Position numbers and translations under genes: made by a program. DNA of 40,603 nucleotides from an uncultured bacterium (GTDB lineage Bacteria; Actinomycetota; Actinomycetes; S36-B12; CAIKAW01), in assembly GCA_903825575.1 (NCBI GenBank), contig CAIKAW010000022.1:1-40603 (forward strand). The letters run 5' to 3'. The notes beneath the pieces are model-generated. The model did no database searches. It had not been told where the DNA came from and saw only the letters and a program-made list of their open reading frames with translations. Shown in pieces: positions 1-7,299 of this stretch; positions within the stretch are counted from its first letter, which is position 1, and every line of letters starts with the position of its first letter.

Positions 1-89
1 GCGGCCACCGACAACGACAGTGCCAACTCGGCGGTGAGGTCTACATTCGCCAGCCCGCGGACTCCATCGGTACCGAAGAGCCGACCCAC
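1..89 (-). CDS. glmM: Phosphoglucosamine mutase GlmM, N-terminal fragment (cut by window edge)
   Basis: GlmM interconverts glucosamine-6-phosphate and glucosamine-1-phosphate for UDP-GlcNAc and peptidoglycan synthesis in the cytoplasm. Only the first 29 codons are in the window. They read from a GTG at 87-89 and contain the family's N-terminal motif LFGTDGVRG (residues 4-12). The start lies 2 nt after the rpsI stop, so translation is probably coupled to rpsI. The order rplM-rpsI-glmM is common in Actinobacteria. The catalytic serine loop lies outside the window, so function is inferred from the N-terminus and context. Confidence 0.9.
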   Translation of the reverse strand, partial: MGRLFGTDGVRGLANVDLTAELALSLSVA

Positions 90-91
90 GA

Positions 92-565
92 CTACCGCTT
101 GCTGTACTGCGGTGCCTTACGGGCCTTCTTCAGGCCGTACTTCTTTCGTTCCTTCACACGCGCATCGCGAGTAAGGAAGCCGGCCTTTTTCAACGTTGGG
201 CGGTTGCCCTCTTCGTCGATTGCGTTCAAGCAACGGGCAATACCGAGGCGAAGGGCGCCGGCTTGGCCGGAGATTCCGCCGCCATGAATTCGCGCAATGA
301 CGTCGTAGCGAGCGTCAATGCCAAGCGTCGCGAATGGCTCGTTCACGGCCTGTTGGTGCACCTTGTTAGGAAAGTAAGACTCGAGGGTGCGTCCGTTGAT
401 CGTCCAGCGGCCGGTGCCCGGGACGATACGCACGCGTGCGATGGCCTCCTTGCGACGACCGGTCGCGGCACCTGGCGCCGTGACGATCGCCCGAGCTGGC
501 GCCGCAGGTGCCGGCGTCTCGCTGGTGATGACCGTCTCAACGGTGTCGATAGTCGCCTCTGTCAT
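92..565 (-). CDS. rpsI: 30S ribosomal protein S9
   Basis: S9 is a small-subunit head protein whose C-terminal tail reaches the P-site tRNA. The 157-residue product has an Ala/Pro/Thr-rich N-terminal extension of about 35 residues, as in other actinobacterial S9 proteins. The conserved core follows ([15 protein letters not shown], then the [11 protein letters not shown] segment). It ends in the basic tail RKAPQYSKR, with the terminal SKR that contacts tRNA. It lies 40 nt downstream of rplM, the usual L13-S9 pair, and should share its promoter. Confidence 0.98.
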   Translation of the reverse strand: MTEATIDTVETVITSETPAPAAPARAIVTAPGAATGRRKEAIARVRIVPGTGRWTINGRTLESYFPNKVHQQAVNEPFATLGIDARYDVIARIHGGGISGQAGALRLGIARCLNAIDEEGNRPTLKKAGFLTRDARVKERKKYGLKKARKAPQYSKR

Positions 566-605
566 GCCACGTGTTCCTCTCGCTGCTGCGGTTCGCGCCG
601 TGGCG

Positions 606-1049
606 TTACTGCGCGACCTGGGTGATGACGAACGGCTGGGGCTGCTGGGCGGCGTGCGGGTGCTCGCTGCCTGCGTAAACCTTCAGCTTCTTGATCTGTG
701 CACGTCCAAGCTTGTTGTGCGGAAGCATGCCCTTGATGGCCTTTTCAACGGCCCGCTGCGGGTCGTTGGCAAGCAACTCCGTGTAGGAGGTGGCGCGCAG
801 ACCGCCCGGGTAGCCAGAGTGGCGGTAGTCCATCTTCTGGACCAACTTTGCGCCTGTCAGCGCAACCTTCTCGGCGTTAAGGATGATGACGAAGTCGCCA
901 CCGTCGATGTGAGGCGCGAAGGTCGGCTTGTGCTTGCCACGCAGCAACGTGGCGGCCTGGGCAGCCAGGCGGCCAAGGACGATGTCGTTCGCGTCGATGA
1001 CGTGCCACTTGCGAGTGACGTCGGCTGGCTTAGGGCTGTACGTGCGCAC
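606..1049 (-). CDS. rplM: 50S ribosomal protein L13
   Basis: L13 is an early-assembly large-subunit protein that binds 23S rRNA. The product is 147 residues, the usual length, starting [20 protein letters not shown]. It contains the conserved [17 protein letters not shown] and [16 protein letters not shown] segments. The start codon is GTG (1047-1049), with an AAGG ribosome-binding site about 7 nt upstream. It is first in a unit with rpsI and glmM and is served by the promoter at 1211-1239, leaving a 5' UTR of about 155 nt. Confidence 0.98.
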   Translation of the reverse strand: MRTYSPKPADVTRKWHVIDANDIVLGRLAAQAATLLRGKHKPTFAPHIDGGDFVIILNAEKVALTGAKLVQKMDYRHSGYPGGLRATSYTELLANDPQRAVEKAIKGMLPHNKLGRAQIKKLKVYAGSEHPHAAQQPQPFVITQVAQ

Positions 1050-1204
1050 GGTTTCGCCTTCGTTGGTCGGGTTCCGGGGGCCACGGCGCCGAAGCGCAGT
1101 GGTCGGGTCGGCCCTGCCAGATGCCCCACCGGGTGGTTTTCACCGACTCGGACGGGCTCCTACCGGACCAGCGTGAGCCAGTTCGGAAAGGCAGAGCACA
1201 ACGA
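1050..1204 (-). other. Long 5' leader of rplM
   Basis: This is the stretch between the predicted transcription start and the rplM GTG. It can form a UUCG-capped hairpin (GCGC-TTCG-GCGC at 1086-1097) and contains GC-rich complementary runs near 1125-1140. An L13 autoregulatory leader is known in Firmicutes, but I cannot match this sequence to that family. Regulation is therefore only a possibility. No open reading frame of note lies here. Confidence 0.3.
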
Positions 1205-1210
1205 CCGCCC

Positions 1211-1239
1211 AGAATACCGACGCCTACCCCGAATGTCAC
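1211..1239 (-). promoter_or_regulatory. Predicted promoter of rplM-rpsI-glmM
   Basis: On the minus strand a -35 box GTGACA (1234-1239) is followed by a 17-nt spacer and a -10 box TATTCT (1211-1216). This is a good match to the housekeeping sigma consensus. It lies about 160 nt upstream of the rplM start and just downstream, in transcription order, of the inner arm of the 27-bp inverted repeat. Confidence 0.6.
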
Positions 1240-1255
1240 ATCCGCCCCCTTATCT

Positions 1256-1485
1256 CGATGAAAGTGCCGTGGGTGCGCATAGACGACACACGTGAACCAC
1301 CCTCGAATGTGCGATTTGTCCCACGGATCCGTTCCGTCGAGTTTTCTGGAAATTGCCACGACCGGACCTGCATCTGGACTCAATTTGTAGTTACGGCAGC
1401 TCAAGGAAGGCCGGGAGCGCAACAACAGCGCCATTCATGGTGGACCGATAGGTACCACCTATGCGCACCCACGGCACTTTCATCG
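1256..1485. repeat. 27-bp perfect inverted repeat (1256-1282 and 1459-1485) with a 176-nt interior
   Basis: The left arm reads ATGAAAGTGCCGTG then GGTGCGCATAG. The right arm is its exact reverse complement over 27 bp. The right arm covers the arcC stop codon: its ATGA supplies the TGA at 1480-1482. The left arm ends 17 nt before the rplM -35 box. In RNA from arcC the arms would form a 27-bp stem closing a 176-nt loop. The inside holds no gene, only a 10-bp palindrome ACGGATCCGT (1323-1332) and a small palindrome ATAGGT-ACC-ACCTAT beside the right arm. The same sequence recurs at 37126-37187. It resembles a short palindromic or MITE-like repeat; there is no transposase and I see no clear target duplication. 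Confidence 0.85.
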
Positions 1486-2424
1486 GGGATAGGTCGTCAG
1501 GGGGGCGGTGGACTGGGAAATACGGGTGCCGGCCTGGCCTCGCAAGATGGCGGGCAAATCGCCCAAAGCCCCGATCAAGGCCGCCCCGTCAGGGTTGGAT
1601 TCGGCAAATGAGATGGCCGCAGCCACCTTCGGGCCCATCGAGCCGGCTGCGAACTTCAACCCCAAGAAATCCGTCGGCGCGGCCGTGCGAATGACACGTT
1701 CCTGTGGCGTCCCCCAATCAAGTGCGACGCCGGGCGCATCGGTAACGATTACCAGCAGGTCGGCTGCCAAGTCCCGCGCGAGAACGGCCGACGCCAGGTC
1801 CTTGTCGATCACCGCATCGACACCAACCAGTCGACGGGCTGAGCCCGATTCGTACATTGTCGGGATCCCACCGCCGCCAGTACAAATAACGACGGCGCCT
1901 TGCTCAAGGAGCCACTTGATCGGACGGATCTCGAAGATTCGAATTGGCGCCGGGGAGGGGACGACGCGACGCCAGTGTTCGCCATCAGCTTTGACAATCC
2001 AGGCGTGCCGTTGTGCCAACTGTCGGGCTTGGGCTTCGTTGTAGATCGGGCCGACAAACTTCGTCGGGTCCGCAAAGGCCGGATCATCAGCTGCTACTTC
2101 CGTCATCGTCAGCACCGTGGCTAGCGGTTTTTCAAATGGCAGGAGATTGCCCAATTCTTGTTCGATGAGGTAGCCGATCATGCCCTCGGTTTGGGCACCG
2201 AGCACATCGAACGGGTACGTGCTGGCTTCGTCGTAGGCGGCCGATTGCAGCGCCAACAAACCCACTTGCGGTCCGTTGCCATGCGAGATCACCAACTCAT
2301 GCTCTAGCGCGACGGGAGCTAGTGCCACGCAAGCCGCACGCACATTCGCGCGCTGCAGTTCGATCGTCATCGGCTCGCCCCTGCGCTGCAGGGCATTACC
2401 GCCGAGAGCCACTACAACTCGCAC
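1480..2424 (-). CDS. arcC: Carbamate kinase
   Basis: Carbamate kinase transfers phosphate between carbamoyl phosphate and ADP, making ATP, usually as the last step of arginine deiminase, agmatine or allantoin catabolism. The 314-residue product (typical length) has GGNAL (8-12), HGNGPQVG (48-55), [13 protein letters not shown], the loop VVPSPAP, the ICTGGGGIP turn and the C-terminal [10 protein letters not shown] segment. I chose the GTG at 2422-2424 because CGGAGG lies 5 nt upstream and the protein then begins [12 protein letters not shown], as in the family. A longer frame to 2466 is possible. No arcA or arcB is nearby, and a location between truA and rplM is unusual. The stop codon lies inside a palindromic repeat. 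Confidence 0.93.
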   Translation of the reverse strand: MRVVVALGGNALQRRGEPMTIELQRANVRAACVALAPVALEHELVISHGNGPQVGLLALQSAAYDEASTYPFDVLGAQTEGMIGYLIEQELGNLLPFEKPLATVLTMTEVAADDPAFADPTKFVGPIYNEAQARQLAQRHAWIVKADGEHWRRVVPSPAPIRIFEIRPIKWLLEQGAVVICTGGGGIPTMYESGSARRLVGVDAVIDKDLASAVLARDLAADLLVIVTDAPGVALDWGTPQERVIRTAAPTDFLGLKFAAGSMGPKVAAAISFAESNPDGAALIGALGDLPAILRGQAGTRISQSTAPLTTYPR

Positions 2425-2492
2425 GTGCACCTCCGAGATCAGCGTCGCACATGCCGGTCGGGACAACTAGCAGCTACTGATTCTGCAACGCC

Positions 2493-3320
2493 TTAGTGGC
2501 GTCTACGTCTGGTCGCATCAGCTTGGATGCCAAATTCCTCGTCCGAGGGATAGCCGACTTCTTCAAGAACCAGACCTGCCGGATCTGCGGCATTGACCAT
2601 TGGATCGCGCACCGAGGCCGCCGCGAGTTCGGCCGGCCAACTTATGTCGCGTCGTCCAGCGCCAACCGGGAGAAGCGACCCAACGATTGACCGCACCATG
2701 CCATGGCAAAACGCATCTGCCAAGATTCGCAATTCGACGATTGGTCCATTACGGAACCAATGCAATTCCCGCAAGTCCCGCACGGTAGTAGCACCGTCGC
2801 GACGGCGACAAAAAGCTGAGAAGTCCTTCAGTCCCAACAGTGCCTGACCCGCCTCATTCATGGCCACAAGATCAAGCGGTCCAGAAACGGTTACGACGTA
2901 GTTACGCATCAGCGGATCTAGATTCTCGGCTGAGTCGATTACCCGGTACGCATAGCGTCGCCATTGCGCCGAGAACCGAGCGTCAAAACCGTCAGCCGCA
3001 ATGGCCGCACGATTCACTCGAATGTCGCGTGGCAAGAGCCCGTTTAGCCGACCCACTGGGTTGTCCGCCATGCCCGCCCAGGCTAGGGCCGGCAGGTCAA
3101 CGTGGCACACCTGTCCGCGCGCGTGAACACCCGCGTCTGTACGCCCGGCGACCACGAAGCGCGGAAGAATGGGCATCCGCGCCACGACGGAAAGAGCAAG
3201 CGAAAGCTCGGCGTGCACAGTGCGCAACCCGGGCTGTTCAGCCCAGCCAGCGAATTCGGTGCCGTCGTAGGCCAGGTCGATCCGGACCCGGACTACATCC
3301 GGGTCGACCGGACCGCTCAG
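2493..3320 (-). CDS. truA: tRNA pseudouridine synthase A (38-40), probable CTG start
   Basis: TruA converts uridines 38-40 of the tRNA anticodon stem to pseudouridine. The catalytic aspartate lies in GRTDAGVHA (residues 59-67, Asp62). The first usable ATG, GTG or TTG codon is a TTG at 3225-3227, but starting there would remove the conserved first strand and motif [14 protein letters not shown]. Upstream in frame there is no ATG, GTG or TTG before a stop at 3378-3380. A CTG at 3318-3320 overlaps the rplQ TGA as CTGA, behind GGAGAAGG. I infer this CTG as the start, giving 275 residues, the normal family length. The end and function are secure; the start is inferred. Confidence 0.9.
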   Translation of the reverse strand: MSGPVDPDVVRVRIDLAYDGTEFAGWAEQPGLRTVHAELSLALSVVARMPILPRFVVAGRTDAGVHARGQVCHVDLPALAWAGMADNPVGRLNGLLPRDIRVNRAAIAADGFDARFSAQWRRYAYRVIDSAENLDPLMRNYVVTVSGPLDLVAMNEAGQALLGLKDFSAFCRRRDGATTVRDLRELHWFRNGPIVELRILADAFCHGMVRSIVGSLLPVGAGRRDISWPAELAAASVRDPMVNAADPAGLVLEEVGYPSDEEFGIQADATRRRRH

Positions 3321-3928
3321 GCCTTCTCCTCGGCTTCGGGGTCGACGACCGTCAAGCCGCCAGCCTCGTCGCCAGCCTCATCAACAACCGCAGCCTCGTC
3401 AACAACCGCAGCCTCGTCGCCAGCCTCGTCAACAACCACAGCCTCATCAGCAACCGCAGCAGCCTCGACGACCTCTGGCTCAACTGCGGCTACCACTGGT
3501 GCCGGCTTTGCAGCCGACTTCTTGGCCGCTCGCTTGGTAGCTGCTGCGGCCTCAGCCACAACCGCCTCTGCTAGCGCCTCGACGAGTTCGATGACTGCCA
3601 TGGGGGCGTTGTCGCCCTTGCGCGGCCCGATCTTCGTGATGCGGGTGTAGCCACCCTGTCGGTCTTCGTAACGCGGACCGATTTCGGTGAAAAGCGTGTG
3701 CACCACGCTCTTGTCGCGAATCACGGCCAACGCACGCCGACGGGCGTGCAGGTCGCCGCGCTTGGCGAAGGTGATGAGCCGCTCCGCCAATGGCCGCAAT
3801 CGCTTGGCCTTGGCCTCAGTGGTCGTGATCCGTCCGTGCTCGAACAGTGCGGTGGCCAAGTTGGCCATCATCAACCGCTCGTGGGCCGGTCCGCCGCCGA
3901 GTCGCGGGCCCTTTGTGGGCGTAGGCAT
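3317..3928 (-). CDS. rplQ: 50S ribosomal protein L17 with long acidic tail
   Basis: L17 is a large-subunit protein near the exit tunnel. The core covers about residues 1-120 ([19 protein letters not shown], then [20 protein letters not shown]). A tail of about 80 residues follows, rich in Ala, Val, Glu and Asp, so the protein has 203 residues against roughly 120-130 for typical bacterial L17. The tail holds two copies of a 16-residue unit with the core VVDEAGDEA. The start is ATG with GAGGAGAA upstream. It follows rpoA by 38 nt, and its TGA overlaps the inferred CTG start of truA. Confidence 0.97.
   Translation of the reverse strand: MPTPTKGPRLGGGPAHERLMMANLATALFEHGRITTTEAKAKRLRPLAERLITFAKRGDLHARRRALAVIRDKSVVHTLFTEIGPRYEDRQGGYTRITKIGPRKGDNAPMAVIELVEALAEAVVAEAAAATKRAAKKSAAKPAPVVAAVEPEVVEAAAVADEAVVVDEAGDEAAVVDEAAVVDEAGDEAGGLTVVDPEAEEKA
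3363..3458 (-). repeat. 48-nt tandem duplication inside the L17 tail
   Basis: Two adjacent 48-nt copies (3363-3410 and 3411-3458) match at 44 of 48 positions. Each is built of a 30-nt and an 18-nt block starting GCCTCGTC or GCCTCATC on the plus strand. The unit keeps the frame and encodes 16 residues with VVDEAGDEA-type content. Such repeats can change copy number by slippage. Confidence 0.85.
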
Positions 3929-3966
3929 TTCTTCTCCTCAGTTCGGGTGAGCTTGGCCGCGACCGG

Positions 3967-4989
3967 TCAGAGCTGCTCGTCCTCGGCGTAGCCGAGATCG
4001 TCATCGTCGTCGTCGCCGTAGAAGTTGACGGCCGATCCGGGGTCGAATCCGGGAGGGCTGTCCTTCAATGCCAGACCGAGCTGGACCAGCTTGGCCTTGA
4101 CCTCATCGATCGACTTCGCACCGAAGTTACGAATGTCGAGCAGGTCAGCCTCACTGCGGCCGAGCAACTCGCCCACGGTGTGGATGCCTTCGCGCTTGAG
4201 GCAGTTGTAGGACCGGACGGTCAGCTCAAGCTGCTCGATCGGCAAGTTCAACTGCTCGGCAACGAACGCGTCTGCCGGTGAAGGACCGATGTCGATACCC
4301 TCGGCGTCCATGTTGAGTTCGCGAGCTAGGCCGAACAACTCAACAAGAGTCTTGCCGGCGCTCGCAACAGCGTCGCGCGGCTTCATGGACGACTTGGTTT
4401 CGACGTCGACGATCAGCTTGTCGAAGTCAGTGCGCTGCTCAACTCGGGTGGCCTCAACCTTGTAGGTCACCTTCAGGACGGGCGAGTAGATCGAGTCGAC
4501 GGGGATCCGACCGATTTCCTGGCCTGGCAACTTGTTCTGGGTGGCCGGAACGTAACCGCGGCCGCGCTCAACAACGAGCTCGATCTCGATCTTGCCCTTG
4601 GCGTTCAGCGTGGCGATGTGCAGGTCGGGGTTGTGGACCTCGACGCCAGCCGGAGGGGCAATGTCCGCGGCGGTAACGGCGCCGGGGCCCTGCTTGCGCA
4701 GGTACATAACAACCGGCTCGTCGTGTTCGCTGGAGACAACCAGTTCCTTGATGTTCAAGATGATCTCGGTGACGTCTTCCTTCACGCCCGGGATCGTCGT
4801 GAACTCGTGGAGCACGCCATCGATCCGAAGGCTAGTAACAGCCGCCCCGGGGATCGACGAAAGCAGCGTGCGGCGAAGCGAGTTGCCAAGGGTGTAGCCG
4901 AAGCCGGGCTCGAGAGGCTCGAGCACGAAACGGGAACGGAACTCGGAGACCGGCTCCTCGACAAGGATCGGTCGCTGGGCAATCAGCAC
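3967..4989 (-). CDS. rpoA: RNA polymerase alpha subunit
   Basis: The alpha dimer nucleates core RNA polymerase assembly, and its C-terminal domain binds UP elements and activators. The 340-residue product has the N-terminal dimerisation domain ([26 protein letters not shown], residues about 20-45). The C-terminal domain carries [23 protein letters not shown] and the helix motif [15 protein letters not shown]. It ends in an acidic tail with a run of six Asp residues. The start is GTG (4987-4989) behind AAGGAA. It sits between rpsD and rplQ, the standard alpha-operon order. Confidence 0.98.
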   Translation of the reverse strand: MLIAQRPILVEEPVSEFRSRFVLEPLEPGFGYTLGNSLRRTLLSSIPGAAVTSLRIDGVLHEFTTIPGVKEDVTEIILNIKELVVSSEHDEPVVMYLRKQGPGAVTAADIAPPAGVEVHNPDLHIATLNAKGKIEIELVVERGRGYVPATQNKLPGQEIGRIPVDSIYSPVLKVTYKVEATRVEQRTDFDKLIVDVETKSSMKPRDAVASAGKTLVELFGLARELNMDAEGIDIGPSPADAFVAEQLNLPIEQLELTVRSYNCLKREGIHTVGELLGRSEADLLDIRNFGAKSIDEVKAKLVQLGLALKDSPPGFDPGSAVNFYGDDDDDDLGYAEDEQL

Positions 4990-5058
4990 TGTGTTTCCTT
5001 TCCTGGACGCCCACTATTTGACGCCCTGGCCACACCGGGGACGTTCGCCCCCGGCTTG

Positions 5059-5685
5059 TTACTTGGAGTAGAGCTCGACGATTAGTTGTTCGTTTACCTG
5101 TGTGTCGATTACGGCACGAGTCGGCAGAGCGTGAACGAGGACCCGCAGCTTGCCCGGGATTACCTCGAGCCATGCCGGTACGGTCCGCTCGCCGGCTTCG
5201 GCCACCGCGATCACAAAAGGCGTGAGTTCACGTGAACTGGCGCGGACCTCGATGATGTCGTTCGGGCTCACGCGGAACGACGGGATGTCAACCTTGTGTC
5301 CGTTGACTGTGATGTGGCCGTGACGCACGAACTGGCGTGCCATGTCCCGGCTCTTGGAGAACCCGGAACGGTAGACAACGTTGTCCAGCCGCGACTCGAG
5401 GATGCGCAACAGGTTCTCGCCGGTCTTGCCCTGGCGACGGTTGGCCTCTTCGTAGTAGCCGTGGAACTGGCGCTCGAGGATGCCGTAGATGCGGGCAGCC
5501 TTCTGCTTCTCACGCTTCTGCAGCAGGTACTCGCTGTCCTTGGTCCGACCGCGGCCGTGCTGGCCGGGCGGGTAGGGGCGGTTCTCCATCGGACACTTTG
5601 CAGAGTCGCACTTGGAGCCCTTGAGATAGAGCTTGACCTTTTCGCGACGGCAACGCTTGCAGTCGGGACCGGTATAACGAGCCAT
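5059..5685 (-). CDS. rpsD: 30S ribosomal protein S4, zinc-binding form
   Basis: S4 is a primary 16S rRNA binder that nucleates 30S assembly. It begins [16 protein letters not shown] at an ATG with GGAGGAGA upstream, giving 208 residues. A longer frame upstream is not supported. Cys9, Cys12, Cys26 and Cys31 form the zinc-binding (C+) N-terminus. The S4 RNA-binding domain follows ([29 protein letters not shown]). As I recall them, many Streptomyces and Mycobacterium S4 proteins lack these cysteines, so this form is informative about lineage. It lies between rpsK and rpoA. Confidence 0.97.
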   Translation of the reverse strand: MARYTGPDCKRCRREKVKLYLKGSKCDSAKCPMENRPYPPGQHGRGRTKDSEYLLQKREKQKAARIYGILERQFHGYYEEANRRQGKTGENLLRILESRLDNVVYRSGFSKSRDMARQFVRHGHITVNGHKVDIPSFRVSPNDIIEVRASSRELTPFVIAVAEAGERTVPAWLEVIPGKLRVLVHALPTRAVIDTQVNEQLIVELYSK

Positions 5686-5702
5686 GTCAGTCTCCTCCGT
5701 CC

Positions 5703-6110
5703 TCAGACCCGGCGCCGCTTGGGCGGGCGGCAACCGTTGTGGGGGACGGGCGTGACGTCCTGGATAGCGCCAACTTCAAGTCCGGCCGCCTGAAGCGAAC
5801 GGATTGCGGTCTCGCGGCCCGAGCCGGGCCCCTTCACGAATACATCAACCTTGCGCATGCCATGTTCCATTGCGCGGCGGGCAGCCGATTCGGCAGCCAG
5901 CTGGGCGGCGAACGGCGTCGACTTGCGCGAGCCCTTGAATCCGACCTGACCGGCCGAGGACCATGCAATGACGGCACCAGACGGGTCCGTGATGGACACG
6001 ATGGTGTTGTTGAACGTGCTCTTGATGTGCGCGTGGCCGTGGGCCACGTTCTTCTTCTCCTTGCGGCGCACCTTCTTTGGTGCCCCGGCGGAGCGGGTCT
6101 TTGGCGGCAT
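5703..6110 (-). CDS. rpsK: 30S ribosomal protein S11
   Basis: S11 lies on the 30S platform near the E-site mRNA path. The product has 135 residues, the usual length. Conserved segments are [44 protein letters not shown] and the C-terminal [18 protein letters not shown]. The start is ATG (6108-6110). It lies 74 nt after rpsM and 17 nt before rpsD in the alpha operon. Confidence 0.98.
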   Translation of the reverse strand: MPPKTRSAGAPKKVRRKEKKNVAHGHAHIKSTFNNTIVSITDPSGAVIAWSSAGQVGFKGSRKSTPFAAQLAAESAARRAMEHGMRKVDVFVKGPGSGRETAIRSLQAAGLEVGAIQDVTPVPHNGCRPPKRRRV

Positions 6111-6184
6111 TAGTACCTAATTCTCTTGGAGGTGATCGGTCCGCGATCGGCGCGCCCATCGGGGCGGCGAGGACCGGCGGACTA

Positions 6185-6562
6185 CTACTTGGCGGCCTTC
6201 TTCTTGCCGGCCACAGTCTTCTTGGGACCCTTTCGGGTACGCGCGTTCGTGTGGGTGCGCTGGCCCCGAACCGGAAGTCCCCGGCGGTGGCGGATTCCCT
6301 GGTAGCTGCCGATTTCCACCTTGCGGCGGATGTCAGCTGCAACTTCGCGGCGCAGGTCACCTTCGACCTTGTACGTGCCTTCGATCCAGTCACGCAACTT
6401 GACCAGTTCATCATCGGTCAGGTCACGCACACGGGTGTCAGGGCTCACGCCGGTCTGACGCAGGGTTTCCTCGGCGCGGGTACGACCCATTCCGAAGATG
6501 TAGGTAAGAGCAACCTCAACGCGCTTATCGCGCGGAAGGTCAACACCGACTAGACGTGCCAT
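6185..6562 (-). CDS. rpsM: 30S ribosomal protein S13
   Basis: S13 is a 30S head protein that contacts the P-site tRNA and bridges to the 50S subunit. The product has 125 residues starting [20 protein letters not shown]. It has the helix-hairpin-helix segment [14 protein letters not shown], then [29 protein letters not shown] and a Lys-rich end. The ATG at 6560-6562 has GAGAGG about 10 nt upstream. The open frame runs 68 codons further upstream but overlaps the structured gap and is not conserved. Confidence 0.97.
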   Translation of the reverse strand: MARLVGVDLPRDKRVEVALTYIFGMGRTRAEETLRQTGVSPDTRVRDLTDDELVKLRDWIEGTYKVEGDLRREVAADIRRKVEIGSYQGIRHRRGLPVRGQRTHTNARTRKGPKKTVAGKKKAAK

Positions 6563-6613
6563 CGGGCGGGTACCTCTCTGTTGTGTTCGGCAAGGGTCTG
6601 CCACGGCGCCGTC

Positions 6614-6652
6614 CCCACCCGCCCAGGGTGGGTCCCCGGCCCTTGTCCGGGG
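6614..6652 (-). other. Two adjacent GC hairpins in the rpmJ-rpsM gap
   Basis: The 148-nt gap between rpmJ and rpsM holds two stem-loops. One pairs CCCACCC (6614-6620) with GGGTGGG (6626-6632). The other pairs CCCCGG (6634-6639) with CCGGGG (6647-6652). Neither is followed by a T tract on the minus strand, so they do not look like intrinsic terminators. They may be an attenuator, a processing site or a leader for rpsM; nothing here decides. Confidence 0.45.
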
Positions 6653-6710
6653 GTGGCGTCCCGTCGCCTGCACGTGCCGGCGGCGGGGGTCGAGTGCCGT
6701 GTCTTGCGGT

Positions 6711-6824
6711 TCAGCCTTGGCGCTGCTTGTGCCTTGGGTTTTCACAAATGACCATGACACGCCCATGACGGCGGATCACCTTGCACTTGTCGCACATCTG
6801 CTTGACGCTGGGCTTGACCTTCAT
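6711..6824 (-). CDS. rpmJ: 50S ribosomal protein L36, zinc ribbon form
   Basis: This 37-residue protein begins [20 protein letters not shown] and ends RHKQRQG. L36 is the smallest large-subunit protein and stabilises the 23S rRNA core. Cys11, Cys14, Cys27 and His32 form the standard zinc site. The ATG is at 6822-6824 and the TGA at 6711-6713. The order infA-rpmJ-rpsM is universal in this cluster. The last residues GQRQG-like differ slightly from the common KQRQG ending, which is within normal variation. Confidence 0.97.
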   Translation of the reverse strand: MKVKPSVKQMCDKCKVIRRHGRVMVICENPRHKQRQG

Positions 6825-6921
6825 CGTTCTCTCCGGGGCGTTACGGGCAAGAGCGAGCGTCCGCGACGCCGCCGGGTGGTCCGAAGGTCGGTGACCTACG
6901 GGGTTGATGGTCCAAGGACCA

Positions 6922-7143
6922 TCACTTGTAGCGATAAACGATCCGGCCCCGGGTCAAGTCGTAGGGCGAAAGCTCTACGACAACCCGGTCGTCCGGCAGG
7001 ATTCGGATGTAGTGCATCCGCATCTTCCCGGAGATGTGTGCGAGGACCTTGTGCCCATTGTCGAGCTCAACGCGAAACATTGCGTTAGGCAACGATTCGA
7101 CGACCGAGCCCTCAAGCTCGATGGCGCCGTCTTTCTTGGGCAT
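6922..7143 (-). CDS. infA: Translation initiation factor IF-1
   Basis: IF-1 binds the ribosomal A site during initiation and assists IF-2 and IF-3. The 73-residue product is a single S1/OB-fold: [20 protein letters not shown], then [20 protein letters not shown] and [17 protein letters not shown]. The length is standard for Actinobacteria. It starts with ATG. It is 156 nt after map, a gap that may hold its own promoter, and 97 nt before rpmJ. Confidence 0.98.
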   Translation of the reverse strand: MPKKDGAIELEGSVVESLPNAMFRVELDNGHKVLAHISGKMRMHYIRILPDDRVVVELSPYDLTRGRIVYRYK

Positions 7144-7246
7144 GAACCTCGCACTTCCGTATCGTCAGGTCGATCCACTAACAGCAGTTCCGATTTCGCG
7201 GCAGCCGCACACGCCAAACCGAATCAGCCTTTAGGGCCGACCGCCG

Positions 7247-7276
7247 AGTCTAGGGCACGAGCCCGGCCGATCGGAA
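7247..7276 (-). promoter_or_regulatory. Possible promoter for infA-rpmJ-rpsM
   Basis: In the 156-nt gap upstream of infA there is a -10-like TAGACT (7247-7252) on the minus strand. It lies 18 nt from a weak -35-like TTCCGA (7271-7276). The -10 fits the TANNNT pattern common in Actinobacteria; the -35 matches poorly. The distance to the infA ATG is about 100 nt. Confidence 0.35.
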
Positions 7277-7299
7277 ATCGGGCTCCGAACGGCCCTAGA

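Noticed and set aside
387-1295. Plus-strand open frame opposite rpsI and rplM
   Set aside because: Antisense shadow of two conserved ribosomal protein genes, and no recognisable protein features.
1256-1485. Insertion sequence
   Set aside because: No transposase frame lies between the inverted repeats and no target-site duplication is clear; a MITE-like or palindromic repeat remains possible.
3363-3458. CRISPR-like short repeats
   Set aside because: The units are adjacent without spacers, stay in frame and encode the L17 acidic tail.
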